Assembly (NCBI GenBank): GCA_020638735.1
Contig: JACKHZ010000013.1
Span: 310,001 to 374,000 of the forward strand
Length of the DNA stretch: 64,000 nucleotides
Direction of reading: 5' to 3'
Source of the DNA: Planctomycetota bacterium
GTDB lineage: Bacteria; Planctomycetota; UBA1135; UBA2386
The translations under genes and the position numbers were made by a program. Positions within the stretch are counted from its first letter, which is position 1; every line of letters starts with the position of its first letter. The notes beneath the pieces were generated by a model. It searched no databases. It worked only from the letters and a program-made list of their open reading frames with translations, and was not told the DNA's origin. This document shows positions 25,555 through 33,744 of the stretch, piece by piece.

Positions 25555-26992
25555 CGGTCAGGCTCAGCGCGTTGGTCGCGGTGATCGGGCCGAAGTCGAG
25601 CGTCGGCGTGACCTCGAACGACACCCACTGCTCGCGCAGCTCGACACCTGCCAGCGCCGGGTCGTCCGGCAGCGTCAGCGTCGACGACGCCGAGCCGCCG
25701 CTCGGCAGCAGCACGCCGATCACATCGGGCGCCGCCTGCAGCACGCAGCCGGGCACACCGGTCGCGAACACCGCGTCGAGGCCGACCGACACCGGCGAGA
25801 AGCCGTGCACGACGACGACGATCGACGACGACGGCAGACCGCTGCCAGTCGTCTCGACGACGCCGCCGGTCCACGGCAGCGACGCCGTGATCGCGCCCTG
25901 GCACGCGCCGCCGAGGTCGGCGACGAGCGCTTCGCAGGTCGTCGTCAGTCCCATCACCGACGGCAGCTGCACGCCGCCCGCGCCGAAGAACTGACCGCCG
26001 GCGGCGACGTCGCCGTCGGGCATGACCAACAGGTCGTTGCACGCGCCGGACGTCGCCGGCCCGATCGGCGTCCACGTCGTGCCGTCGAAGCGCTTCAGCG
26101 AACCCGAGATGCCGCCGGTGACGAGATCGCCGTCGGGCAGCGCCACGACGACGGTCTGGTAGTCGAAGTTGCCAGGCACGATCGCCCACGTCGCGCCGTC
26201 CCAGACGAACGTGTCGGCGTTGGCGGCGACCAGCGAGCCGTCGGCGCGCGCGGCGAGGTCGCGCACGGTGCTCGACAGCCCGCTGCCGAACGCGACCCAC
26301 GCGCTGCCGTTCCACCGCGCGACCTTGCCGGCCATGACGCCGCCGATCTGCGAGAAGCTGCCGCCGGCGACGAGCTCGCCGCCGGGCAGCTGCGCGAACG
26401 CGCGCACGTCGCCGTTGGCGCCGGCGCCGAACGCCGACCAGGCGCCTCCGTCCCAGCGGGCGATGTTGGCCGCGGCGGTGCCACCGGCCATGTTGAAGAA
26501 CCCGCCGACGACGAGGTCCCCGTTCGGCAGCTCGTTCAGCGCGTAGACGTAGGCCACCAGCGAGCTGAACGTCACGCCGCCGCCCACCGCCGACCACGAC
26601 GCGCCGTCGAAGCGCGCCAGCCGGTTGACGGTCACGCCGTCGATCGTCGTGAACTCACCGCCGACCACGAGGGCGCCGTCGGACGTGGCGAGCATGCACA
26701 GCGGGCGGCCGTTGGTCGTGCCGAGCGTCGTCCACGACGAGGACTGTTCGTCCCATTGCACGACCGCGCCGCTGGTCCCCGCGCCGCGCCCGGCGACGAG
26801 CTGCGCCGTCAGCGGTCCAGCGCCGTCGGCGTCCCAGGCGGCCATCGACCAGACCTGCGTCGAGGCGGTGTCGAACGGACCATCGGTCCGCCACTGCGTC
26901 GTGCACTGCGCCACGACGGAGGTCGCGAACGCCGAGGTGGCGGCCGCGCACGCCAACGTTCGCAGCAGATTGCCGGGCGGGATCAGGAGCAT
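25541..26992 (-). CDS. Secreted beta-propeller repeat protein
   Basis: A 483-residue product with a signal peptide (LACAAATSAFATSVVAQC). Repeats of about 50 residues follow, each with a pattern like LPNGDLVVGGFF, then NIARWDGGAWSAFGAG, as in delta-60-type propeller repeats. At least six are visible. The last 110 residues are a separate beta-rich module (SGLPSSSIVVVVHGFS, VPGCVLQAAPD, ATNALSLTVGAF) that also ends two other secreted proteins in this window. It likely works on the cell surface or is secreted. A TAGACT hexamer at 27026-27031 on this strand may be its -10 box. Confidence 0.75.
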   Translation of the reverse strand: MLLIPPGNLLRTLACAAATSAFATSVVAQCTTQWRTDGPFDTASTQVWSMAAWDADGAGPLTAQLVAGRGAGTSGAVVQWDEQSSSWTTLGTTNGRPLCMLATSDGALVVGGEFTTIDGVTVNRLARFDGASWSAVGGGVTFSSLVAYVYALNELPNGDLVVGGFFNMAGGTAAANIARWDGGAWSAFGAGANGDVRAFAQLPGGELVAGGSFSQIGGVMAGKVARWNGSAWVAFGSGLSSTVRDLAARADGSLVAANADTFVWDGATWAIVPGNFDYQTVVVALPDGDLVTGGISGSLKRFDGTTWTPIGPATSGACNDLLVMPDGDVAAGGQFFGAGGVQLPSVMGLTTTCEALVADLGGACQGAITASLPWTGGVVETTGSGLPSSSIVVVVHGFSPVSVGLDAVFATGVPGCVLQAAPDVIGVLLPSGGSASSTLTLPDDPALAGVELREQWVSFEVTPTLDFGPITATNALSLTVGAF

Positions 26993-27025
26993 GGGACTGG
27001 CGAGCAGGTAGAGGGACGGGGGAAC

Positions 27026-27031
27026 AGTCTA
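27026..27031 (-). promoter_or_regulatory. Putative -10 element (TAGACT on minus strand)
   Basis: TAGACT, preceded by CC, lies 33 bases upstream of the ATG of the propeller gene. The same hexamer precedes the PhoD-like phosphatase gene. Confidence 0.35.
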
Positions 27032-27113
27032 GGCGAGCGGCGCAGACCTGCGCGGTGGCTCGACGCCATCGCCAGTTGTCTGGACGCCGCGGGCGGGTTG
27101 CGCAAAAGCAGCC

Positions 27114-30100
27114 TCACGGCAGACGCAGCGGCGAAAGCGCCATGCCAGCGGGCATCGGCAGGGTGACGTTCACCCGCACCGGCGCTCCGCCGGGCAACCT
27201 CGCCGAGACGGTGTAGTCACCGGGGGGCAGCACGACCTGCAGTCCAGACTCCCGGTCGGCGGGCTGGCTGCGGCCCCGCACGCTGACGTAGCGACGCAAG
27301 GCGCCCTCGCCTTCGATCTGCCACATCACCTTGAAGTCGACGCGCGGCACCGTCGGCACGGCGAACATCCGCAGCGTCGCGCCGCGCTCGACGACGGCGA
27401 ACGCGACCTCGTTGACCCGATCCGGCGCCACCTCGACGAGGCGCTGATCGACGTAGCCCGCTTCCTGAACGAGCAGCAGCCGATAGCGGCCCGCCGGCAG
27501 CACCAGCTCACCGACCGGTTCGCGCAGGCGGCAGAGACCGAACATCGGGCCCAGCTCGTCGGCGTAGGCATAGACCTCGGCCGGCGCCCCGGCGCTGGCG
27601 CTCGGGGCGAGGATGCGGACCGTGCAATCGGTGTCCGCGTCCACCACGCCCAGGTCCTGTTCGTCGTCGGCGCGCAGCGTCACGTCGCGACGCAGCGTGA
27701 TGCGGCGCAGGCCGGCGATCAGGTGGTATTCACCCGGCGGCGCCACGAACGAGAAGCCGCCGTCGGCGGCGACCGGGGCGTAGACGGCTTCGCCCGAATC
27801 GCGCTCGAAGAGGCCGACCTGCTTCTCCTGCAGCCGCGCGAGCCGTCCCCGCAGCGTCGCCGTCGGCCGTCGCGCGGGCGGCAGCCGCAGCACGACGTCG
27901 TCGCCGGGTCGCGCGCCGAAGTGGCGCAGCAGCACCATCGCCGCCGGATCACGACCGAGCTGCAGCAGCAACTCGAAGCGTCGGTCCGTCAGCCCTTCGA
28001 GCACGAACGCGCCGCGCTCGTCGAGCTCCGCGAAGAACGGGCGACTGGCCACGGCGCGGGCGCAGACGAGGCCGCCGCAGAAGGGCCGGCCCGCTTCGTC
28101 GAGCACGACGCCACGCACGACCCCTCGCTCGCCGAACGTCGGCGACCATGACAGCTCGGCTCCGTCGGCGACGACCAGTTCGCGTTCGACGTGCTCGCCG
28201 CGCGACGACTGCGCCTGCAGCAACACGTCGCCTTCGGGCACACCGCGAAGCTCGTAGCTGCCGTCCGCGCGGGCGACGCAGGTCGGCCAGAACCAGGTCG
28301 GCGCGCGCGCGCCGACGTCCGCGCCGAGTTCGATGGCGCGCGCCATCGCCGCCGCCGTCCCACCCTGGCGCGGACCATCGGGCGCGCCGTCCTCGCGGGT
28401 GGCAGCGAGCCCGCCGAACACACCGCCGCAGACCGCGCCGTCGCGCAGCTCGACCTTCACCGTCGTACCGAGGTGTCCCGGCTCCACCGTCACCACGGCG
28501 GGCGCGAGCCCCGCCGCGCGCACGAACAGCTGCATCGCGCGGTCGAGGGGTGCCTGCCGGCACGTCGCGACGCCGCGTCCGTCGGTGCGGCCGAGCCACG
28601 GCAGGCGCATCGCGCGCGTCTTGTCGTTCTCGTCGGCGAACGCGTTCGCCAGCGCGCCGCCGAGCTGCAGCGACGCGCCGACCACCGGTCGGCCGCGCCC
28701 GTCGAGCACCTCGACTCCGAACTCGCCGGCCGCATCGCCGAGCTGCAGCTCCATCTCCTCGCCGTCGCCGACGCGCGGCACCTGCCGCAAGCCGCTCGAC
28801 AACACGCCGTCGAGGCGCGCCTCGAGGTAGCGGCCGCGCGTCGCGCCCGGCACGCGGAACGCGCCGTGATCGTCGGTCGCAGCCACCGGTAGACGCAGCT
28901 CGAAGCTGTCGGCGAACGTCGAGTAGACGATCGCGCCGCTGACGCCGACGCCGCGCGCATCGACGACGCGCCCGCTGACGTCGACGCCGTCGGCCATCGG
29001 CACCGCGACCGTCACGTCCGGCCGATCGACGACGAACGACACTTCGTCGCCGCGGTTGGCCTGCAGCTGGTAGAGGCCGTAGGGCACGCCGAGGATCGTG
29101 TGCTCGCCGCGCTCGTTGGCGACGACGGGCAGCGCCGCGACGAACGCGTCCGGGTCGGTCGGCACCGTGACGTAGCCGTTCCACGAGAACGGCGCCGCCG
29201 CGAACTCGCCGACCAGATGCACGGTCGCGGTCGGCGCCTCGCTCGCAGGCTGCGGCGCCGCCGGCTCGCGCGCCGCGTCACGCCCCGGCGACGGCGCCTC
29301 GACGACCTCCTTCGCGGCCGTGCCCTTCGCGACCACGCCCTGCGCGGCGACGTCGACGCTGGCCGGCGCGCCGGTACCCGGAGCCGCGTCGGGCCACCAC
29401 GCCATCGCGACGACGAGCGCCACTGTCGTCGCGCCCGACGCGACCACCCAACGCAGCCACGGAACACCGCGGGCGCTGGCCATGCCGGTGGCAGCCGCCC
29501 CGAGGGCCGCGGACGCCGATGCGCTGCCCGCCGCGGCGAGGTGCCGCGCGCCCTCCGCGACCACCGCTTCGCGAACGTGCAGGAGGCTGTCCATGCCGCG
29601 CAGCAGCGCGCCGAACGCGACCGTCATGCTCGCCGGAAGCCGTCGCCGCACGACCTCGAGGCTGCGGTGGATCCAGCTCTTGACGGTGCCGACCGGCCGC
29701 GACGTCGCGTGCGCGATCTCGGTCGGCGTCATGCCGTGCACGAGGTTCAGCGTCATCACCTCGCGCTGCGGCACCGGCAGGCCGGCGATCGCTTCGTTGA
29801 GCGAGGCGACGAACTCTGCTTCGATCGCCGCGTCGCTCGGCTGTCGCGAGGTCGGCGATGGCTCGTATTCGCTGCCGGTGACCTCGCGTGCGCGACGGCG
29901 CCGGTCGTTGCGCGTGACGTTGACCAGGATGCCGACCAGCCACGGCTCGAGCGGCCGTTCGCCGTCGTAGCGGTCGGCGCGCTGGATGGCGGTCAGGAAC
30001 GTCTCCTGCAGCAGGTCCTCGGGCTGTTGCTGCTTGCCGGCGACGTGGCTGGCCACCAGCAGCAGCTGCTGCGCGACCAGATCGAACACCTGCGCGAGCG

Positions 30101-30164
30101 CGGCGGTGTCGCCTTCGTCGCGGAAGCGGAGGAAGGCCAGGCGGGCGTCCGGTCGGATCTGCAT
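27114..30164 (-). CDS. Transmembrane ECF sigma factor fused to extracytoplasmic carboxypeptidase-regulatory-like domains (second copy)
   Basis: A 1016-residue product from the ATG at 30162-30164, the start that gives a canonical sigma N-terminus. Region 2 reads PEDLLQETFLTAIQRADRY and EPWLVGILVNVTRN, and region 4 LPVPQREVMTLNLVHGMTPT and SRPVGTVKSWIHRSLEVVRR. After an Ala-rich linker a membrane span (WVVASGATTVALVVAMAWW) precedes about 650 residues of regulatory-like beta domains (GRVVDARGVGVSGAIVYS, VLDGRGRPVVGASLQLGG, GVVLDEAGRPFCGGLVCA). The plan equals that of the gene at 22069-25047. The two flank the propeller gene and could be duplicated regulators of envelope genes. What they sense is unknown. 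Confidence 0.82.
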   Translation of the reverse strand: MQIRPDARLAFLRFRDEGDTAALAQVFDLVAQQLLLVASHVAGKQQQPEDLLQETFLTAIQRADRYDGERPLEPWLVGILVNVTRNDRRRRAREVTGSEYEPSPTSRQPSDAAIEAEFVASLNEAIAGLPVPQREVMTLNLVHGMTPTEIAHATSRPVGTVKSWIHRSLEVVRRRLPASMTVAFGALLRGMDSLLHVREAVVAEGARHLAAAGSASASAALGAAATGMASARGVPWLRWVVASGATTVALVVAMAWWPDAAPGTGAPASVDVAAQGVVAKGTAAKEVVEAPSPGRDAAREPAAPQPASEAPTATVHLVGEFAAAPFSWNGYVTVPTDPDAFVAALPVVANERGEHTILGVPYGLYQLQANRGDEVSFVVDRPDVTVAVPMADGVDVSGRVVDARGVGVSGAIVYSTFADSFELRLPVAATDDHGAFRVPGATRGRYLEARLDGVLSSGLRQVPRVGDGEEMELQLGDAAGEFGVEVLDGRGRPVVGASLQLGGALANAFADENDKTRAMRLPWLGRTDGRGVATCRQAPLDRAMQLFVRAAGLAPAVVTVEPGHLGTTVKVELRDGAVCGGVFGGLAATREDGAPDGPRQGGTAAAMARAIELGADVGARAPTWFWPTCVARADGSYELRGVPEGDVLLQAQSSRGEHVERELVVADGAELSWSPTFGERGVVRGVVLDEAGRPFCGGLVCARAVASRPFFAELDERGAFVLEGLTDRRFELLLQLGRDPAAMVLLRHFGARPGDDVVLRLPPARRPTATLRGRLARLQEKQVGLFERDSGEAVYAPVAADGGFSFVAPPGEYHLIAGLRRITLRRDVTLRADDEQDLGVVDADTDCTVRILAPSASAGAPAEVYAYADELGPMFGLCRLREPVGELVLPAGRYRLLLVQEAGYVDQRLVEVAPDRVNEVAFAVVERGATLRMFAVPTVPRVDFKVMWQIEGEGALRRYVSVRGRSQPADRESGLQVVLPPGDYTVSARLPGGAPVRVNVTLPMPAGMALSPLRLP

Positions 30165-30238
30165 GGTGGGCGAACCCCGATAGTCGCCGCAGCGCGTCCC
30201 GGTTGCAGGAACTTCGCCGGCGGCGCGAGGCGAGGGTC

Positions 30239-30244
30239 TAGGAT
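30239..30244 (+). promoter_or_regulatory. Putative -10 element (TAGGAT), leaderless promoter
   Basis: TAGGAT ends eight bases before the ATG of the Trx/PDZ gene, so the mRNA would start at about the start codon. It lies in the 88-bp gap between this gene and the divergent sigma-fusion gene. Confidence 0.4.
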
Positions 30245-30252
30245 GCGCGACC

Positions 30253-31539
30253 ATGGTCATCCCGCCCATCCCCCGGCACCTCGCGAAGCTGTCGGTCTCG
30301 CTGCTGCTGCCGGTGTTCGCGTCGGCCCAGGACGATCCGACCGCGGACTCGACGATCCCGTGGCAGCAGGACCTCGCCGCCGCGCGCGCGCAGGCCGCCG
30401 AACGCCACGCGCCGCTGTTCGTCGTCTTCCGCTGCGAGCGTTGAAGGGACTGCAACGCCTTCTACGGCCAGTTGGGCCGTGAATCCGAGCTGGACACCGC
30501 CGCCGCCGACTACGTGCCGGTGCGCATCACCAACCTCGCTGAGCTCGACGTCGCCAACCTGCGCTTCGACTTCGACCTGACGTTCGCGGCGGTGCTGATG
30601 CACGCCGACGGCACGGTCTACCACCGCTACGGCAGCCGCGGCCCCGACGCCGCCGACGGCTACCTGTCGCTGTCGTCGCTGGCGCAGCTGCTGCGCGACA
30701 CGCTGCCCGAGCACCGTGAGTACGACCGCGCGCCGAAGCCGCCCGCGCCGGCCGCGGCGCAGCGCGCGATCGAGCTGCCGTGGCTGCAGCAGCGCCTCGC
30801 CGCCGGCCAGAAGATCGACTGCGTGCACTGCCACACCGTCAACGACGCCGAGTTCCGCGGCCGCGGCGAGCGCTTCGCGCCCGACGACGACGACGTCTAC
30901 CGCTTCCCCGATCCGGCGCGCGTCGGCATCTCGCTCGACCGCGAACACCAGCGCCGCGTCACCGCCGTGCGCGACGGCTCGCCCGCAGCGGAGGCCGGCA
31001 TCGTCGCCGGCGACGAACTGCTCGCGCTCGGCGCGCAACGCTCGGTGCGCACGCTCGCCGACGTGCAGTGGGCGCTGCACCACGCGCCCGCCGCCGGCGG
31101 TGCGCTGCCGATCGCGTGGCGGCGCGACGGCGCCGAGCAGCATTCGGTGCTGACCTTGCCCGCGGGCTGGAAGCGCTGCGATCCCGCCGACTTCGCGTGG
31201 CGACCCTACAAGTGGAACCTGTCGCCGGCGCCCGGCTTCGGCGGCCCCGCGCTGACCGCCGCGGAGAAGCGCCGGCTCGGCGTCGCCGACGACCGCTTCG
31301 CGTTCCGCGTCAACTACCTCGTCGACTGGGGCGACCGCGCCAACCGCGGCAAGGCCGCGCGCGCGGCCGGCCTGCAGAAGGGCGACGTCGTCGTGTCGTT
31401 CGCCGGCAAGGACGACTTCGCGTCCGTCGAGCACTTCCACGCCTGGGTCCGGCTGACGCGCGCCGTCGGCGAGCAGGTCGAGCTCGTCGTGCTGCGCAAC
31501 GGCGAACGGCACACGCTGCGCTACGCGTTGCCGCGCTGA
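30253..31539 (+). CDS. Thioredoxin-like/PDZ-domain selenoprotein candidate with in-frame UGA
   Basis: Read through the TGA at 30442-30444, this is one 428-residue secreted protein: signal peptide (LSVSLLLPVFASAQ), thioredoxin-like domain with active site Sec64-Arg-Asp-Cys67, a heme-type CVHCH motif at 190-194, and two PDZ domains (SPAAEAGIVAGDELLALG; ARAAGLQKGDVVVSFAG). The UGA sits where the first active-site Cys of a CxxC is expected, coding and frame continue perfectly after it, and a SECIS-like hairpin follows. Trx/PDZ proteins with Sec or Cys at this site are known in Planctomycetota. Function is probably periplasmic thiol-disulfide or peroxide chemistry. A nonsense mutation is the alternative. 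Confidence 0.8.
30463..30481 (+). promoter_or_regulatory. Putative bacterial SECIS hairpin
   Basis: Seven base pairs, UACGGCC with GGCCGUG, close a five-base loop AGUUG. The loop begins 26 bases after the UGA, within the spacing expected of bacterial SECIS elements, and has a G early in the loop as SelB recognition generally requires. Confidence 0.6.
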
Positions 31540-31589
31540 CGCGTCGGCGCTTCACGGGGGAATGCTCCTGGGCGGCGCGGCGCCGGTGC

Positions 31590-31595
31590 TAGACT
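31590..31595 (+). promoter_or_regulatory. Putative -10 element (TAGACT)
   Basis: TAGACT preceded by GC lies 22 bases before the ATG of the PhoD-like gene. Confidence 0.4.
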
Positions 31596-31617
31596 CGTCG
31601 CGCGCCTGCGCAACGCC

Positions 31618-33063
31618 ATGTTCCGAACCACCCGCTCCAGCGCGCTCGTCGCGACGCTGCTGATCGCCGCCCACGGCTGCTCCGACGGCGCCCCCGTCAC
31701 CGGCTACACGACCCCGACGCTGCTGCACGGCCCGTTCGTCGGTGACGTCGGCCCCGACCGCGCGATCGTCTGGGCGCGCGCCGGCGGCTGCACCGACGTC
31801 GTCTGCGAGCTGCGCCGCGCCGGGCGGACCGACGGCGCCCCGCTGAGCCGCACCGCCAAGGCCGACGACGTCGGCGCGCTGCACTTCGTGTTCGACGGCC
31901 TGCAGCCCGGCACCGAGTACGAACTGTCGCTGCCGGCCCTCGGCGAGAAGGCGCACCGCACGTTCCACACCGCGCCCGCGCCGGACCAGCCGGCGGCGGT
32001 GCGCATCGCCTTCGGCGGCGACATCGGCGGCCAGCACTACGGTCGCGATGTCGATCAGGACATCCCGGCGCTGACCGCGCTGCACGCCGAGCACGCGGAC
32101 GTCTTCGTCGGCCTCGGCGACATGGTCTATGCTACGCGCGACATCCCGAAGCAGAGCCGCGTCGGCAATGCGCAGGTACCGCTCGGCTTCCGCATCCCGT
32201 CGCAGGCGAGCTACCACGAACACTGGAAGTACCTGCACGACTCGCCGGCGTGGCAGGCTGCGCTGAGCGACGTCAGCTACATGGGCATCTGGGACGACCA
32301 CGAGGTGAACAACAACTTCGGGCCCAACGACAGCTTCACCTACTTCGAGACGGGCCGCACGGCGATGTTCGCCTGGAACCCGCTCGCCGGCGCACCCGAC
32401 GAGGCGCGACGGCAGTACCGCTCGGTCCGCTGGGGCAGGCACTGCGAGATGTGGGTTCTCGACTGTCGCGCCTACCGCGCGCTGACGTGGCAGAACGACG
32501 ACGGGCCGCTGCCGAAGAGCATGCTCGGGCGCCGTCAGGTGCAGTGGCTGCTCCGGGGCCTCGCGGCGAGCGACGCGACGTGGAAGGTGATCGTGTCGAG
32601 CGTGCCGCTGACCGCGCCGACCGGCGACGTGATCAAGGGCCGCGACGGCTGGGCCGACGACGGCTCCGAGACCGGCTACGAGCGCGAGCTCGTCGAGCTG
32701 ATGCGGAAGACGCAGCAGCTGGGCATCGCGCAGCCGATCTGGGTCGCCGCCGACGCGCACCACGCCGAGGTGATCCGCCTCCATCCATTCGACGACGCGC
32801 CGGACTTCGCGCCGATCGAGATCGTCACGGGCCCGCTCAACGCCGGCAACTTCGGCCGCGGCGACCTGGACCCGACGCTGAAGCCCGAGTCGCTGTTCTA
32901 CCTCGACCCCAACGCGCCGACGCCGCACACCTACGCCGAGATCCTGCGCGTCTGGAACTTCCTGATGATGGACATCGACGTCGCCGGCGACCTGCGCCTC
33001 AGGGTGATCGACGCGACCGGCGCCGAGCGCTACCGGCTCGACCTCGCCGCGCGCTCGCACTGA
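31618..33063 (+). CDS. PhoD-like alkaline phosphatase, lipoprotein
   Basis: A 481-residue metallophosphoesterase. The N-terminus ends in a lipobox-like LIAAHGCSD, so it is probably lipid-anchored after export. A fibronectin-like N-terminal domain (GDVGPDRAIVWARAGG, LQPGTEYELSL) precedes the phosphatase core: RIAFGGDIGG, DVFVGLGDMVYAT, YMGIWDDHEVNNNF and VAADAHHAEV carry the expected Asp, Asn and His metal ligands. PhoD enzymes release phosphate from phosphodiesters and monoesters using Ca and Fe. No Pho-box type control element is apparent. Confidence 0.85.
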   Translation: MFRTTRSSALVATLLIAAHGCSDGAPVTGYTTPTLLHGPFVGDVGPDRAIVWARAGGCTDVVCELRRAGRTDGAPLSRTAKADDVGALHFVFDGLQPGTEYELSLPALGEKAHRTFHTAPAPDQPAAVRIAFGGDIGGQHYGRDVDQDIPALTALHAEHADVFVGLGDMVYATRDIPKQSRVGNAQVPLGFRIPSQASYHEHWKYLHDSPAWQAALSDVSYMGIWDDHEVNNNFGPNDSFTYFETGRTAMFAWNPLAGAPDEARRQYRSVRWGRHCEMWVLDCRAYRALTWQNDDGPLPKSMLGRRQVQWLLRGLAASDATWKVIVSSVPLTAPTGDVIKGRDGWADDGSETGYERELVELMRKTQQLGIAQPIWVAADAHHAEVIRLHPFDDAPDFAPIEIVTGPLNAGNFGRGDLDPTLKPESLFYLDPNAPTPHTYAEILRVWNFLMMDIDVAGDLRLRVIDATGAERYRLDLAARSH

Positions 33064-33078
33064 CCACCGCAGGCGCGC

Positions 33079-33726
33079 TCAGCGCTGTAGCGGCTTGTAG
33101 TCGAGCAGGAAGCGGCCCTTGCCGCTGTCCGCCTTGAAGCGACGCAGGCTCGGGAAGACCTCGGCGATCGGCTTCAGCAGGTCCGGCAGGCGGGTCGTGC
33201 CCTGGAAGGCGTCCGCGATCGACCAGCCCTCGTCCTCGATGCGGTAGATCGCGCACATCAGCACGCTGCGCGCCTGGCCGTGCGTGCAGTGCACCAGCAC
33301 CGGCAGCGGGCAGTGCTCGATCGTGTCGAGGAACTGCTTCACGTGCCCCATGTCGGGGTCCTGCGGCATCGGGATGTGCACGTGCTCGAGGCCGGCGGCC
33401 TCGACGACCTCGTGCTCGGCGGCGACCAGGTCGGGCTCCGAGTCGCGCACGTCGATGACGGTGCGGATGCCCTTCTCCTGCAGCACCGCGACGATCTCGT
33501 CGGCCGGGATCGCCGCCGACTGGTAGACCGAGCCTTCGGTGATGGTCGCCATGCGGTGGTCGATGAACTCCCACTTGGCGTAGTAGCCGCCGAGCGCGAC
33601 GACCAGCAGCCCGATCAGCAGCGCGACGGTCTTCGCCAGTCGTCGCAGCCAGCGGCGCCACCACGGCCGCTTCGGCTTCGGGGTCGGGGTCGCGTTCGGG
33701 GCGGAGGTCGTCGGTTCGTTGGTCAC
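33079..33726 (-). CDS. Membrane-anchored dual-specificity/tyrosine phosphatase-like protein
   Basis: A 215-residue protein with a Pro/Thr-rich then Arg-rich N-terminus, a membrane span at about residues 33-50 (TVALLIGLLVVALGGYY), and a phosphatase domain. The signature is VHCTHGQARS: Cys147 is the nucleophile and Arg153 the phosphate-binding residue (C-x5-R). IPMPQDPDM upstream may supply the general acid Asp. By the positive-inside rule the domain lies outside the cytoplasm. The start is a GTG. The downstream glycosyltransferase gene is on the same strand 18 bases away, so both may belong to an envelope-modification operon. Confidence 0.8.
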   Translation of the reverse strand: MTNEPTTSAPNATPTPKPKRPWWRRWLRRLAKTVALLIGLLVVALGGYYAKWEFIDHRMATITEGSVYQSAAIPADEIVAVLQEKGIRTVIDVRDSEPDLVAAEHEVVEAAGLEHVHIPMPQDPDMGHVKQFLDTIEHCPLPVLVHCTHGQARSVLMCAIYRIEDEGWSIADAFQGTTRLPDLLKPIAEVFPSLRRFKADSGKGRFLLDYKPLQR

Positions 33727-33744
33727 GGTTGGCGGGCAGCGGGA

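Noticed and set aside
30442..30444. TGA as an ordinary nonsense mutation splitting a pseudogene
   Set aside because: Frame continues intact with full-length domains, the position is the catalytic Cys site, and a SECIS-like hairpin follows. The same arrangement recurs at 60316.
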